Source: an uncultured Porphyromonadaceae bacterium
Lineage (GTDB): Bacteria > Bacteroidota > Bacteroidia > Bacteroidales > Muribaculaceae
Assembly (NCBI GenBank): GCA_947177185.1
Contig: CAMWTJ010000002.1
Span: 47,312 to 111,311 of the forward strand
DNA: 64,000 nucleotides
Direction: 5' to 3'
Positions 1 to 8,384 of the stretch are shown in pieces. Numbering within the stretch: position 1 is the first letter of the stretch; every line of letters starts with the position of its first letter. The notes beneath the pieces are model-generated. The model was not told where the DNA came from and searched no databases. It was given only the letters and a program-made list of their open reading frames with translations. Both the position numbers and the translations under genes were made by a program.

Positions 1-396
1 GCCGACGCCGACACGCGTCAGGCTTCGGCCGGCGACGAGCGCGTGACGCGTCTGGGGGCGTTTCTGCGCCGCACGAGCATCGATGAGCTTCCGCAGTTTG
101 TGAACGTGTGGCGCGGCGACATGTCGATAGTGGGGCCGCGGCCCCACATGCTGCGCCATACCGACGACTACAGCCGCCTTATCGAGCACTACATGGCGCG
201 CCACGCCGTGAAGCCCGGCATCACCGGCTGGGCGCAGGTGACTGGGCTGCGCGGACCCACCGACGAGCTATGGAAGATGGAGCGCCGTGTCGAGGCCGAT
301 GTGTGGTACATCGAAAACTGGACTCTGCTGCTTGATATCAAAATCGTGTTCCGCACCATAATCAACGCCCTCAGAGGCGACTCCAACGCCCTGTGA
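1..396 (+). CDS. Undecaprenyl-phosphate sugar phosphotransferase, C-terminal part
   Basis: This is the last 131 codons of a membrane enzyme that loads the first sugar phosphate onto undecaprenyl phosphate to start an exopolysaccharide or capsule repeat unit (WcaJ/WbaP family). The reading frame is open from base 1, so the start and the membrane segments lie outside the window. Visible family marks are R-T-S-I-D-E-L-P-Q, then [10 protein letters not shown], then the K-P-G-I-T-G-W-A-Q block, and a C-terminal Y-I-E-N-W-x-L-x-x-D-I-K-I segment, all in the family order. The gene ends 21 bases from the convergent TamL-like gene. It may be the last gene of a polysaccharide operon. The family is secure; the donor sugar cannot be told. 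Confidence 0.93.
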   Translation, partial: ADADTRQASAGDERVTRLGAFLRRTSIDELPQFVNVWRGDMSIVGPRPHMLRHTDDYSRLIEHYMARHAVKPGITGWAQVTGLRGPTDELWKMERRVEADVWYIENWTLLLDIKIVFRTIINALRGDSNAL

Positions 397-417
397 CGCG
401 TGCGGCCCGGAACGGGT

Positions 418-2730
418 TCAGAACGGATAGCCGATGGCGAGGTGAAACGCCAGTGAGTTTTTGAACGACGTCATGTTGTAGTATCCGCGGCGCTCCGTGT
501 CGTAGGGCGCGTGTATGCCTATGCCCAGGTCGGCGCGCACCACAAGTATGCTTATGTCGAGGCGCAGGCCGGCGCCGGTGCCGAGCGCCAGGTCCTTGAA
601 AAACGACGATGCGCGCAGCTTGCCGCCCGGACGCAGAGGGTCGGTTTTGAGCAGCCACACGTTGCCGGCGTCGAGAAACACGGCGCCGTGGAGCGGGCCG
701 AACAGCGGGAAGCGCAGCTCGGTGTTGGCTTCGAACTTGAAGGTGCCTGTGCGGTCGAAATACTCTTCGGGCGTGCCCTCGGGAGCGCGGTAGCTTCCCG
801 GGCCTATGCTGCGTACGGTGAACGCGCGCACGCTGTTGGCGCCACCCACGTAGAACTGCTCGGAGTAGGGCACCTCTGATGCGTTGCCGTAGGCATGGGC
901 TGCGCCCGCCGCCACGCGGCTCACCAGCCATATGTCGCCGCTTGTGATGCGCCGGCCCCACACGAGCTGTGCCTGCCCTTTCACAAACTGCGAGAACGGG
1001 GTGCCGAAAAGTTTCTTCTCGCCACGCTTGCCGAACGCGCGGTAGGCGGCCCAGAAGATGTTGCCGGCTTCCTGCACCGTGAACGTCCAGTTGAGCGTGT
1101 TGTCGCGGCCGAAGGCGCGGTCGTAGGTGTATGTGTAGGCCATCTGCGGTATGAACTGGCTGCGGAAGCTCTGTGCCACGGCCGGATTGGCCGCCATTAT
1201 GCTGTCGAACTCGGCGGTGCGCCGCATGGTCTTGGTGTAGGACAGCTTGAAGAGTGTGAGCGTGTTGCTCACGTAGCGCCGCAGGCGCCAGTCGTAGTTT
1301 ATGGATGCGTTGAACTGCGCCATCCTGAAATAGTGCGGCCTGTTGAGCAGCTCGGCGTTGAGCTGAAAGCGGGTCCAGTTGAGGTTGAAGCGGCTGCGCG
1401 GGATGAAGCGCGGAGCCAGCAGGCGCGGGAAGGCCAGCGATGCTGTGAGCCCCGCCTCGTAGCTGTTGAATACGGAGCTGCTGCCGCGGCCGGTCTGCCA
1501 CTCGTATGCGCCGGTGAGCTGCAGCGACAGCTGCTCGCCGCCTCCGAAGAGATTGCGGTTGGTGAGGCCTACGGTCAGCCCCGGGCCTATGTAGCTGTTG
1601 CTTTTGGACGTGGCGTTCACCTCAAGGGTGGCCTCGAGCGGGGAGTCGAACGTGCAGTCCACATCCACATTGAGTATGGCTTCGCCGCGTGCATAGGCGG
1701 CGGAGTCGGGCTGCGCCGATATGTTGATGGCGCTGAATATGCCCATGCGCGAGAGATTGCTCTGCGTGCGGTCCATGTTGCGCACGCTGAAAATGCGTCC
1801 CGGGCGGAACACCACACACTCGGGTATGAGCTTGCGGCGCAGGCGCGACGGCTGCATCTGTATCAGCGTGGCGCGGGATGTGGCTATGGTGTCGGGAGTG
1901 CCGCCGCCCTGCCTGCGGAAGGTGCGCACGGTCACATGGCCGGTGGTCCAGCGCCGCAGGGCGAATTTAGGAGCGTTGTCGGCCACCGTCATGCGCAGGG
2001 CTATGTGGCCCGGACGCTGTATGCTGTCGGCCAGATATTCTATGTATTCGGGGCTGAAGAAATAGTAGCCGCGGTTTCGCAGAGCGTTGGTGATGCGTGT
2101 GCGTGCCACTCCGAGCGAGTCGGTGCTGTAGCGCGGACGGCCCGAGAGATACGAGTCGCGCGCGGCTACCGAGTCGATGAGGTGATACAGGTGGCACGTG
2201 TCGGGCAGCAGCTGTATGGTGTCAATGGGAAACGGCGTGCCGGGCTGCACGGTGTATTGTATGGCCGCCTTTTTCGACCCTTCTTTGGTGATGAGTTCGT
2301 AGGTGGCTTTGCCGTGGAAGTAGCCGTTGTTGTCAAGCAGCTCGTCTATCATGTGCGTGCGCACCTCGGGGCGCACTTCGCTGATGAGCACGGGCTCCTC
2401 CACCAGCTTTTCGTACAGCCAGTGCTTGAGGCCTTTGGAGTCGGGATTCCAGTTGTTGTAGACCCACAGCCCGAGCGGAAACGGGTATCGCCAGTCGAGA
2501 ATCTTCAGATAGTTGTTCGGTGCGGCGAACACGGCGTTGCCGATACCCTCCTTCAGGCCTTCGGGCAGCATGTCGGGGCGGCCGGCCGAATCGGCCGGCA
2601 TGTGGTACAGCACTTTTTTATTGCCGGTGAAGAGATGTTCACCCTCGGGTATGCGTCGGGTGGTGGAGCAGGCTGCGAGCATCAGCACTGCTGCCGTGGC
2701 GGCTGCTATGTGGCGGAGGCGGGTAGGCAT
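418..2730 (-). CDS. TamL-like lipidated Omp85-family outer-membrane protein
   Basis: Predicted 770-residue outer-membrane lipoprotein of the BamA/TamA superfamily. In Bacteroidota the lipidated TamA relative is called TamL and works with TamB in outer-membrane assembly or lipid transport. The start at 2730 is chosen because it gives a clean lipoprotein signal: a short Arg-rich n-region, an Ala-rich core and the lipobox L-A-A-C with Cys21. An upstream Met would add 43 unlikely residues. The first half has POTRA-like alternating segments. The second half looks like a beta-barrel with many aromatic/polar alternations, late motifs such as F-Y-V-G-G-A-N-S-V-R-A-F (the Omp85 loop-6 region), and a terminal aromatic residue. 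It is a single minus-strand gene diverging from the thiamine operon. Family sure; TamL assignment likely. Confidence 0.88.
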   Translation of the reverse strand: MPTRLRHIAAATAAVLMLAACSTTRRIPEGEHLFTGNKKVLYHMPADSAGRPDMLPEGLKEGIGNAVFAAPNNYLKILDWRYPFPLGLWVYNNWNPDSKGLKHWLYEKLVEEPVLISEVRPEVRTHMIDELLDNNGYFHGKATYELITKEGSKKAAIQYTVQPGTPFPIDTIQLLPDTCHLYHLIDSVAARDSYLSGRPRYSTDSLGVARTRITNALRNRGYYFFSPEYIEYLADSIQRPGHIALRMTVADNAPKFALRRWTTGHVTVRTFRRQGGGTPDTIATSRATLIQMQPSRLRRKLIPECVVFRPGRIFSVRNMDRTQSNLSRMGIFSAINISAQPDSAAYARGEAILNVDVDCTFDSPLEATLEVNATSKSNSYIGPGLTVGLTNRNLFGGGEQLSLQLTGAYEWQTGRGSSSVFNSYEAGLTASLAFPRLLAPRFIPRSRFNLNWTRFQLNAELLNRPHYFRMAQFNASINYDWRLRRYVSNTLTLFKLSYTKTMRRTAEFDSIMAANPAVAQSFRSQFIPQMAYTYTYDRAFGRDNTLNWTFTVQEAGNIFWAAYRAFGKRGEKKLFGTPFSQFVKGQAQLVWGRRITSGDIWLVSRVAAGAAHAYGNASEVPYSEQFYVGGANSVRAFTVRSIGPGSYRAPEGTPEEYFDRTGTFKFEANTELRFPLFGPLHGAVFLDAGNVWLLKTDPLRPGGKLRASSFFKDLALGTGAGLRLDISILVVRADLGIGIHAPYDTERRGYYNMTSFKNSLAFHLAIGYPF

Positions 2731-2865
2731 GGATGTGATGTGGTGCGTGTGCATATGTGATGATATGCAAACAAGCATCCGGCATGTTTTGTTGCTGCAA
2801 AGGTAAGCCAAAGCGTCCGAAAAACAAAAAAAGTGGCGGTGCGAAATCGCCCGCGGCATTTTTTA

Positions 2866-2897
2866 GTTGCACGGTTAGGCGGAAAATGTTAATTTTG
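2866..2897 (+). promoter_or_regulatory. Bacteroidota-type promoter of the thiamine operon
   Basis: A -7 element TAATTTTG (fits TAnnTTTG) lies at 2890-2897. A TTG at 2866-2868 sits 21 bases upstream as a -33 element. Transcription would start a few bases before the TPP riboswitch. Confidence 0.65.
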
Positions 2898-2908
2898 CGC
2901 CAGACAAT

Positions 2909-2995
2909 ACAAGAGGGGTGCCCGCATGCCGGACATGGCGGGCTGAGATTATACCCTATGAACTTGATGCGGTCAGTACCGCCGAAAGGACTTGT
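2909..2995 (+). promoter_or_regulatory. TPP riboswitch (THI element)
   Basis: This is a thiamine pyrophosphate-binding RNA element. The closing stem is ACAAG (2909-2913) with CTTGT (2991-2995). Between them are the conserved blocks GGGGTGCCC, GGCTGAGA followed by ATACCC, and GAACTTGATGCGG followed by a complementary CCGC and GAAAGGA, all in the canonical order. It lies between the promoter and thiS, so binding of TPP should reduce expression of the whole operon. No clear intrinsic terminator follows; the 60 bases before the thiS start could be used for control of translation instead. Confidence 0.95.
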
Positions 2996-3057
2996 TCATA
3001 GCCTTGATTTCGGGCGTGTGGCGCCCCGTAATGTATTCATATTTAAAGGCTATGGTC

Positions 3058-3261
3058 ATGAAAATCTACATCAACAATTCTGAAATTGAGCCGTCGGCCG
3101 GATGTGCCACCGTGCTCGATGTGCTGCGGCAGCAGGGGCTCGACACCGACGGCGTGGCCGTGGGTATCGGCGGCCGTGTGCTGCCGCGCAGTCAGTGGTC
3201 TGAAACGCCGCTTGCCGAAGGCATGCGCATCACCGTCATTCGCGCCGTGTGCGGAGGATGA
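3058..3261 (+). CDS. thiS: Sulfur carrier protein ThiS
   Basis: This is a 67-residue ubiquitin-fold sulfur carrier for thiazole synthesis. It ends in Cys-Gly-Gly; the terminal Gly-Gly is adenylated by ThiF and converted to a thiocarboxylate that donates sulfur to ThiG. The start at 3058 is chosen because M-K-I-Y-I-N-N matches the usual ThiS amino end, whereas a Met at 2992 would lie at the base of the riboswitch stem. It is the first gene after the TPP riboswitch. Its stop overlaps the ATG of the next gene, so translation is probably coupled. Confidence 0.93.
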   Translation: MKIYINNSEIEPSAGCATVLDVLRQQGLDTDGVAVGIGGRVLPRSQWSETPLAEGMRITVIRAVCGG

Positions 3262-3830
3262 TGCGCGTGGTGGTGATCACCGACACGCCGTTTCGCAGCG
3301 GCGAGGCGGAGGCTATACGGCGGCTGCTCGAAAGCGGCGCCGCATGGCGTGTGCATCTGCGCAAGCCCGGATGTGCCGAGGCCGACATGAGGCGCCTTGT
3401 GGAGGCGCTTCCGAAGGGGCTGTGGCCGCGCCTGAGCCTGCACGACTGCCGCCATCTCGCAGCCGAATACGGATGCGGAGTCCATCTGACAGCCCGCGGC
3501 GGCCCGGTCTGCGGGTATAGCAAATGCGCGCCTCTGAGCGTGTCGTGCCACAGCCTTGCCGAGCTTGCCGCACATCCCGAAGCCGACTATATGTTCCTGA
3601 GCCCCGTCTACGACAGTATATCCAAGCCGGGCTACAAATCGGCGTTTTCGCCCGCCGCGGTGGCCGGCAGCACCGGCAGGCGCGTTTTCGCCTTAGGCGG
3701 CGTCACGCCGGAGCGTCTTCCCGAACTGCGCGCGGCTGGCTTCGGAGGGGCGGCGCTGCTGGGGTGCGTGTGGGGTGCCGGCAGTCCGGGCATAGAATCC
3801 ATAATACAGCAGATATGTTACAATTCATAA
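3261..3830 (+). CDS. ThiE/TenI-family protein (second thiamine-phosphate-synthase-like gene)
   Basis: This is a 189-residue TIM-barrel protein of the ThiE/TenI family. ThiE joins pyrimidine and thiazole phosphates, while TenI tautomerises the thiazole. Visible marks are an early I-T-D strand end, L-R-K-P-G, a central S-C-H-S, the D-Y-M-F-L-S-P-V-Y-D-S phosphate-loop region with S-K-P-G-Y, and A-L-G-G-V near the end. A canonical ThiE follows immediately, so this copy is more likely the TenI-like partner or a diverged ThiE. The start is ATG 3261 with GGAGG just upstream; ATG 3258 is the alternative. It overlaps thiE by 16 bases. Family sure, exact reaction uncertain. Confidence 0.85.
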   Translation: MRVVVITDTPFRSGEAEAIRRLLESGAAWRVHLRKPGCAEADMRRLVEALPKGLWPRLSLHDCRHLAAEYGCGVHLTARGGPVCGYSKCAPLSVSCHSLAELAAHPEADYMFLSPVYDSISKPGYKSAFSPAAVAGSTGRRVFALGGVTPERLPELRAAGFGGAALLGCVWGAGSPGIESIIQQICYNS

Positions 3831-4441
3831 GTCATACCAACGACAGGCTGGACTACGCGTCCGGCGTGCGCGAGGTGTTGCGCGGCGGCTGCCGATGGGT
3901 GCAGCTGCGCATGAAGGATGCCTCCGACGAGGAATTCATGCGCGTGGGGCGCGAAGTGGCGGCAATGTGTCGCGCGGCGGGCGCCACATTCATTGTCGAC
4001 GACCGCGTGCATCTGGCGGTGCGGCTGCAGGCCGACGGCGTGCATCTGGGCCGCGAGGATATGCCGCCACGCCGGGCGAGGGACATCCTCGGCGGCGGGA
4101 AAATCATAGGCGCCACTGCCAATACTCTTGACGACATGCTGGCGGCGGCCGATGCCGGAGCTGACTACATAGGCCTCGGGCCGTTTCGCTTCACGACCAC
4201 TAAAGCCAGGCTGAGCCCGGTGCTCGGCCTCGACGGATATAGCCGTATCATGGCCGGGTTCAGGCGCCGTAGCGCCATGCCTGTGGTGGCTATCGGCGGC
4301 ATCACGGCCGACGATGTGGCCGGACTGATGGCCGCGGGCGTCAGCGGAGTGGCCGTGTCGGGCGCTCTTCTCGGAGCGGAAGACCCCGCGCAGGCCACTG
4401 CACGGATAATGCAAATAATTTCAAAACACAAGCAAATATGA
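3815..4441 (+). CDS. thiE: Thiamine-phosphate synthase ThiE
   Basis: This 208-residue enzyme couples HMP pyrophosphate with carboxythiazole or thiazole phosphate to form thiamine phosphate. Visible family motifs are W-V-Q-L-R-M-K (pyrophosphate end), [31 protein letters not shown] with the following T-T-T-K, and a final A-I-G-G-I with G-V-A-V-S-G. The start at 3815 is the first Met of the alignable region and lies inside the end of the preceding gene. The stop overlaps the thiG start in an ATGA arrangement. Confidence 0.93.
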   Translation: MLQFISHTNDRLDYASGVREVLRGGCRWVQLRMKDASDEEFMRVGREVAAMCRAAGATFIVDDRVHLAVRLQADGVHLGREDMPPRRARDILGGGKIIGATANTLDDMLAAADAGADYIGLGPFRFTTTKARLSPVLGLDGYSRIMAGFRRRSAMPVVAIGGITADDVAGLMAAGVSGVAVSGALLGAEDPAQATARIMQIISKHKQI

Positions 4442-5205
4442 GTGAACTGACAATAGGCGGACGACGATTCGCCTCACGCCTGTTCGTGGGTACAGGCAAA
4501 TTTCAGAGCAACGATGTGATGGCACGGGCCATAGAGGCTTCGGGCACAGAGATGGTCACCGTGGCCATGAAACGCATCGACATGGCCGACCCTGACGACG
4601 ACATGCTCGCGCACGTGCGCCGGCCGGGCATACAGCTGCTGCCCAACACGTCGGGCGTGCGCGATGCCGCCGAGGCGGTGTTTGCCGCGCAGCTCGCCCG
4701 CGAGGCTTTCGGCACCGATTTCATAAAACTTGAAATCCATCCCGACCCCAAATACCTGATGCCTGACGCGGTGGAAACGCTCAAGGCCACCGAAGAGCTC
4801 GCGCGCATGGGCTTTGTGGTGCTGCCCTACGTGCAGGCCGACCCCGTGCTGTGCAAGCGGCTCGAAGAAGCCGGCGCGGCGGCTGTGATGCCGCTGGCGG
4901 CGCCGATAGGAACCAACAAGGGACTTGTGACCCGCGAGTTGCTCGAGATAATAGTGGAGCAGAGCAGGGTGCCGGTGGTGGTCGACGCCGGCCTTGGCGC
5001 GCCGTCGCATGCCGCCGAGGCCATGGAGCTGGGCGCCGATGCCGTGCTCGTGAACACAGCCATTGCGGTGGCCGGCGACCCTGTGCGCATGGCGGCGGCT
5101 TTCGCGCGCGCCACCGAGGCAGGCCGCGAGGCTTTCGAAGCCGGCCTGGGAGCGCAGTCGCGCTGCGCAGGTGCAAGCAGTCCGCTCACTTCATTTCTTG
5201 ACTGA
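4438..5205 (+). CDS. thiG: Thiazole synthase ThiG
   Basis: This 255-residue TIM-barrel enzyme forms the thiazole ring from deoxyxylulose phosphate, dehydroglycine and ThiS thiocarboxylate. Near the amino end it has R-L-F-V-G-T-G-K. The Schiff-base lysine is expected at Lys97 in F-I-K-L-E-I. Other marks are P-N-T-S-G and [11 protein letters not shown], followed by [11 protein letters not shown]. Length is normal. It overlaps thiE by ATGA and touches thiH. In many Bacteroides operons thiC sits between thiG and thiH; here thiH follows directly. Confidence 0.96.
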   Translation: MSELTIGGRRFASRLFVGTGKFQSNDVMARAIEASGTEMVTVAMKRIDMADPDDDMLAHVRRPGIQLLPNTSGVRDAAEAVFAAQLAREAFGTDFIKLEIHPDPKYLMPDAVETLKATEELARMGFVVLPYVQADPVLCKRLEEAGAAAVMPLAAPIGTNKGLVTRELLEIIVEQSRVPVVVDAGLGAPSHAAEAMELGADAVLVNTAIAVAGDPVRMAAAFARATEAGREAFEAGLGAQSRCAGASSPLTSFLD

Positions 5206-6314
5206 TGTTTTCAGACGAACTTCTTAAATACGACTGGGACGAAATCACGGCGCGCATAGCTTCGAAGACAGCTGCCGACGTGGAGCGCGCTCTTGCCGCG
5301 CGCCGTCCCGCAATCGACGATTTCATGGCGCTTGTGTCGCCAGCCGCCGCGCCGTATCTCGAACAGATGGCGGCCAAAAGCAGGGCGCTCACGCAGAAGC
5401 GCTTCGGCAAGACGGTGTCGATGTACATCCCGATGTATATCACCAACTCATGCACCAATTCGTGTGTGTACTGCGGATTCAACCGCCACAACAAGCAGCC
5501 GCGCGTGGTGCTCGACCCGGAGCAGATAGAGGCCGAGTGCCGTGCCATACGCCGCCTGGGACCGTTTGAGAATCTGCTGCTCGTCACGGGCGAGAATCCG
5601 CATGTGGCCGGCACCGACTATCTGGAGCGCGCGCTGCAGGTGTGCCGCCCTTATTTCAGCAACCTTACCATAGAGGTGATGCCGCTGGCCTCGGAAGACT
5701 ATCTGAGGCTGACGCGCTCGGGCCTCAACGGCGTGGTGTGCTTTCAGGAAACATACCACCGCGAGCGCTACAAGGTGTATCACCCCGCCGGCATGAAGAG
5801 CAATTTCGAGTGGCGTGTCAACGGCTTCGACCGCATGGGGCAGGCCGGGGTGCACAAGATAGGCATGGGAGTGCTGATAGGGCTTGAGGACTGGCGCACG
5901 GATGTGACCATGATGGCCATGCACCTGCGCTATCTGCAGGCGCGCTATTGGCGCACGCGCTACAGCGTGAATTTTCCGCGTCTGCGTCCGAGCGAGAGCG
6001 GCTACCAGCCCAATGTGGTTATGACCGACCGCGAGCTCGCGCAGCTGACGTTCGCTTTCCGTATCTTCGACGAGGATGTGGACATATCCGTTTCCACGCG
6101 CGAGAAACCCGATTTCCGCGACCATATGGCCACACTCGGGGCCACATCCATGAGCGCTGGTTCCCGCACCGAGCCCGGCGGGTATGAAACCTATCCGCAG
6201 GCGCTGGAGCAGTTTGCCGTGAGCGACGACCGCTCGCCGGCCGAAGTGGCTGATGCTCTGCGCCGCGCCGGATGCGAGGTGGTATGGAAAGACTGGGATA
6301 AAGTGTTCGACTGA
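5205..6314 (+). CDS. thiH: 2-iminoacetate synthase ThiH (radical SAM)
   Basis: This 369-residue radical SAM tyrosine lyase makes dehydroglycine (2-iminoacetate) for ThiG. The cluster motif CxxxCxxC is seen at Cys83, Cys87 and Cys90 within N-S-C-T-N-S-C-V-Y-C-G-F. Further marks are L-L-V-T-G-E, a mid-protein Q-E-T-Y motif and K-P-D-F-R-D. The start codon shares a base with the thiG stop (TGATG). Its presence, rather than the oxygen-dependent ThiO, fits an anaerobe. Confidence 0.95.
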   Translation: MFSDELLKYDWDEITARIASKTAADVERALAARRPAIDDFMALVSPAAAPYLEQMAAKSRALTQKRFGKTVSMYIPMYITNSCTNSCVYCGFNRHNKQPRVVLDPEQIEAECRAIRRLGPFENLLLVTGENPHVAGTDYLERALQVCRPYFSNLTIEVMPLASEDYLRLTRSGLNGVVCFQETYHRERYKVYHPAGMKSNFEWRVNGFDRMGQAGVHKIGMGVLIGLEDWRTDVTMMAMHLRYLQARYWRTRYSVNFPRLRPSESGYQPNVVMTDRELAQLTFAFRIFDEDVDISVSTREKPDFRDHMATLGATSMSAGSRTEPGGYETYPQALEQFAVSDDRSPAEVADALRRAGCEVVWKDWDKVFD

Positions 6315-7021
6315 TGGAAAAGTCTGATTTCAGCCGCTACGCGCGTCAGACCATGCTTCCGCAGATAGGTGCGGAAGGGCAGCGCCGTATTGCCGCCGCG
6401 TCGGTGCTCGTGGTTGGGCTCGGCGGCCTCGGGGCGCCCGTGTGCGCCTACCTTGCCGGCGCGGGAGTGGGGCGCCTCGGTCTTTGCGACTCCGACACGG
6501 TGAGTGTGTCGAATCTGCACCGTCAGCTGCTGTACGCCAAGGCCGACACGGGACTGCCGAAAACCGAGGCCGCGCAGCGCCGCCTGAGCGCAGTGTCGGG
6601 CGACACACGCTTCAGCCTGCATCCCTGCGGCCTCACCGGGGCCGACGCCGCCGGCATCATCGGCGCTTATGATCTGGTGGTGGACTGCTGCGACAATTTC
6701 GCCACACGATATCTGATAGACGACACATGCCGCGCGGCGCGCAAGCCGTGGGTCTACGGCTCAATAGGCGAGTTCAGCGGACAGCTGGCTCTGATGGGCG
6801 GGCGGCGCGGGCTGCGCTACGCCGATTTGTACCCCGGACGCGAGAGCCTATGCGCGCGGCCACGTGCCGTGGCCGGAGTGCTCGGCCCTGTGCCGGGTGT
6901 GATAGGAGCCATGCAGGCCGCCGAGGCTCTGAAATGGCTCGCCGGCATAGAGAGCCCGCTCGACGGAGCTGTGTTTTCAATCGATATGCTTACATTTCAA
7001 ACATCTATATTACAATTCTGA
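6314..7021 (+). CDS. thiF: ThiS adenylyltransferase ThiF (E1-like)
   Basis: This 235-residue E1-like enzyme adenylates the C-terminal glycine of ThiS. The nucleotide-binding glycine motif G-L-G-G-L-G is at residues 35-40, followed by an Asp-containing D-S-D-T-V and N-L-H-R-Q. A conserved D-C-C-D-N-F and a Cys before G-V-L-G-P-V-P-G are also present. The zinc-binding cysteine pairs found in many MoeB/ThiF proteins are not apparent. The ATG shares its first base with the thiH stop. MoeB is the alternative family member, but the operon position argues for ThiF. Confidence 0.92.
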   Translation: MEKSDFSRYARQTMLPQIGAEGQRRIAAASVLVVGLGGLGAPVCAYLAGAGVGRLGLCDSDTVSVSNLHRQLLYAKADTGLPKTEAAQRRLSAVSGDTRFSLHPCGLTGADAAGIIGAYDLVVDCCDNFATRYLIDDTCRAARKPWVYGSIGEFSGQLALMGGRRGLRYADLYPGRESLCARPRAVAGVLGPVPGVIGAMQAAEALKWLAGIESPLDGAVFSIDMLTFQTSILQF

Positions 7022-7023
7022 CT

Positions 7024-7734
7024 ATGGGAAAAGGATTTGACGAATATGCGCACGAATACGACGCATGGTTTCTCGAAAACCGCAATGTGCTGTATTCGGA
7101 GGTGAATCTTGTGGCTTCTGTGCTGCGTGGTGCCGGCAAAGTGCTGTCGGTGGGCTGCGGAAGCGGACTTTTCGAGAAAATCATGCGCGAGGAACGCGGC
7201 ATAGACGTGCGTTGCGGCATAGAGCCTTCGGAAGGCATGGCTGAAATAGCGCGCCGGCGCGGCATGAGTGTGACCGTGTGCACGGCCGAGGAGGCCGATT
7301 TCGGTGCCGGCGAGTACGATGCCATACTGTTTAATGGCTCGCCAAGCTATATCGAGGGGCTGGCCGGCGTGGTGCGCAAGGCCTACGAGGCGCTCCGCCC
7401 CGGAGGACGCATAATCCTTGTCGACGTGCCGAAAGAAAGCGGCTACGGCACGCTCTACAACCTGGCCAAGGCTCTCGGCACATGGCAGCATCCGCTGCTC
7501 GAAGGGGTGTATCCTCCGAACCCTTATCCGATGGAATTCGTGAATGTGGCAAACTGGCGCACCACTGCCGAGAAGGCTGAACTGCTGGAGGCCGCAGGCT
7601 TCGGCGACATCACTTACGCGCAGACACTGACAGCGCACCCGCTGTATTCCGACCTGCGCGAGGAGCAGCCGCAGCAAGGGTGCGACAAGGGCGACTATGT
7701 GGCCGTGTGCGGCATAAAACCTGCCGACGCATGA
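7024..7734 (+). CDS. Class I SAM-dependent methyltransferase
   Basis: This is a 236-residue Rossmann methyltransferase. The SAM-binding motif L-S-V-G-C-G-S-G-L-F is at about residues 41-50, followed by a second-strand acid I-E-P-S-E-G-M. A Y-D-A-I-L-F-N strand and the R-P-G-G-R-I-I-L-V-D block also fit the fold. It starts two bases after the thiF stop and overlaps tenA by ATGA, so it is a true operon member under the riboswitch. No thiamine step needs such a methyltransferase, so the substrate is unknown. It could act on a salvaged thiamine derivative or be an unrelated passenger. Confidence 0.85.
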   Translation: MGKGFDEYAHEYDAWFLENRNVLYSEVNLVASVLRGAGKVLSVGCGSGLFEKIMREERGIDVRCGIEPSEGMAEIARRRGMSVTVCTAEEADFGAGEYDAILFNGSPSYIEGLAGVVRKAYEALRPGGRIILVDVPKESGYGTLYNLAKALGTWQHPLLEGVYPPNPYPMEFVNVANWRTTAEKAELLEAAGFGDITYAQTLTAHPLYSDLREEQPQQGCDKGDYVAVCGIKPADA

Positions 7735-8384
7735 GCTGCTGGAGTGAGGAGGCCTGGCGCGCGGCCGCGCCGGTGTACGAGCGTATAATCGCCCACCCCT
7801 TCGTGCAGGCCCTGGCCGACGGCACGCTGCCGGAGGCATGTTTCATGCGCTATCTGCGTCAGGACTCGATGTATCTGGGGCAGTACACGCGTGTGCTCGC
7901 ACACATAGCCTCACGCATGCCGGACAGCGCGCATGGCGCCGACTTTCTGCGTTTTGCGCTGGACGGCGTGGCGGTGGAGCGCGAGCTGCACGAGTCTTTC
8001 CTCGGCGGAAAAGGCGCGGAAGGGGAAGCCATGTCGCCCGCGTGCATGCTTTACACGTCGGTGCTTAAAGCCTGCGCTTTAGAGTCCGTGGAGGTGGAGG
8101 CTGCCGCTGTGTTGCCATGCTTTTGGGTGTATCAGCGTGTGGGCGAGGAAATATTGAAGCGGCAGCGAGCCGTGCCGCACAATCCGTACAAGGCGTGGAT
8201 TGACACCTACGCCGCGCCGGGATTCGCCGAGTCGACACGCCGCGCCGTGGAGATATGCGACAGCCTGGCTGCCGCGGCATCGCCGGCCACACGCGATGCG
8301 ATGACTGAAATATTTGTGCGCTGCACCCGCATGGAATGGCTGTTCTGGGACAGCGCATGGAATCTTGAACAATGGAAAATATGA
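7731..8384 (+). CDS. tenA: TenA family aminopyrimidine aminohydrolase / thiaminase II
   Basis: This 217-residue helical protein belongs to the TenA family, which hydrolyses thiamine breakdown products (amino-HMP) to HMP for salvage. The amino end W-x-x-A-x-P-V-Y-E-R-I-I-A-H-P-F is typical, as is F-x-R-Y-L-R-Q-D-S-x-Y-L. L-P-C-F-W-V-Y carries the likely catalytic Cys in the family position. A late E-W-x-F-W-D-x-A-W block matches the C-terminal active-site Glu region. With ThiD next to it, the pair can supply HMP pyrophosphate without ThiC. The start overlaps the methyltransferase stop and the end overlaps thiD. Confidence 0.93.
   Translation: MSCWSEEAWRAAAPVYERIIAHPFVQALADGTLPEACFMRYLRQDSMYLGQYTRVLAHIASRMPDSAHGADFLRFALDGVAVERELHESFLGGKGAEGEAMSPACMLYTSVLKACALESVEVEAAAVLPCFWVYQRVGEEILKRQRAVPHNPYKAWIDTYAAPGFAESTRRAVEICDSLAAAASPATRDAMTEIFVRCTRMEWLFWDSAWNLEQWKI

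Noticed and set aside
895..2760. A 621-codon plus-strand open frame opposite the TamL-like gene
   Set aside because: It is the antisense shadow of a GC-rich gene; the minus strand has a lipoprotein signal and clear Omp85 features, while this frame resembles nothing.
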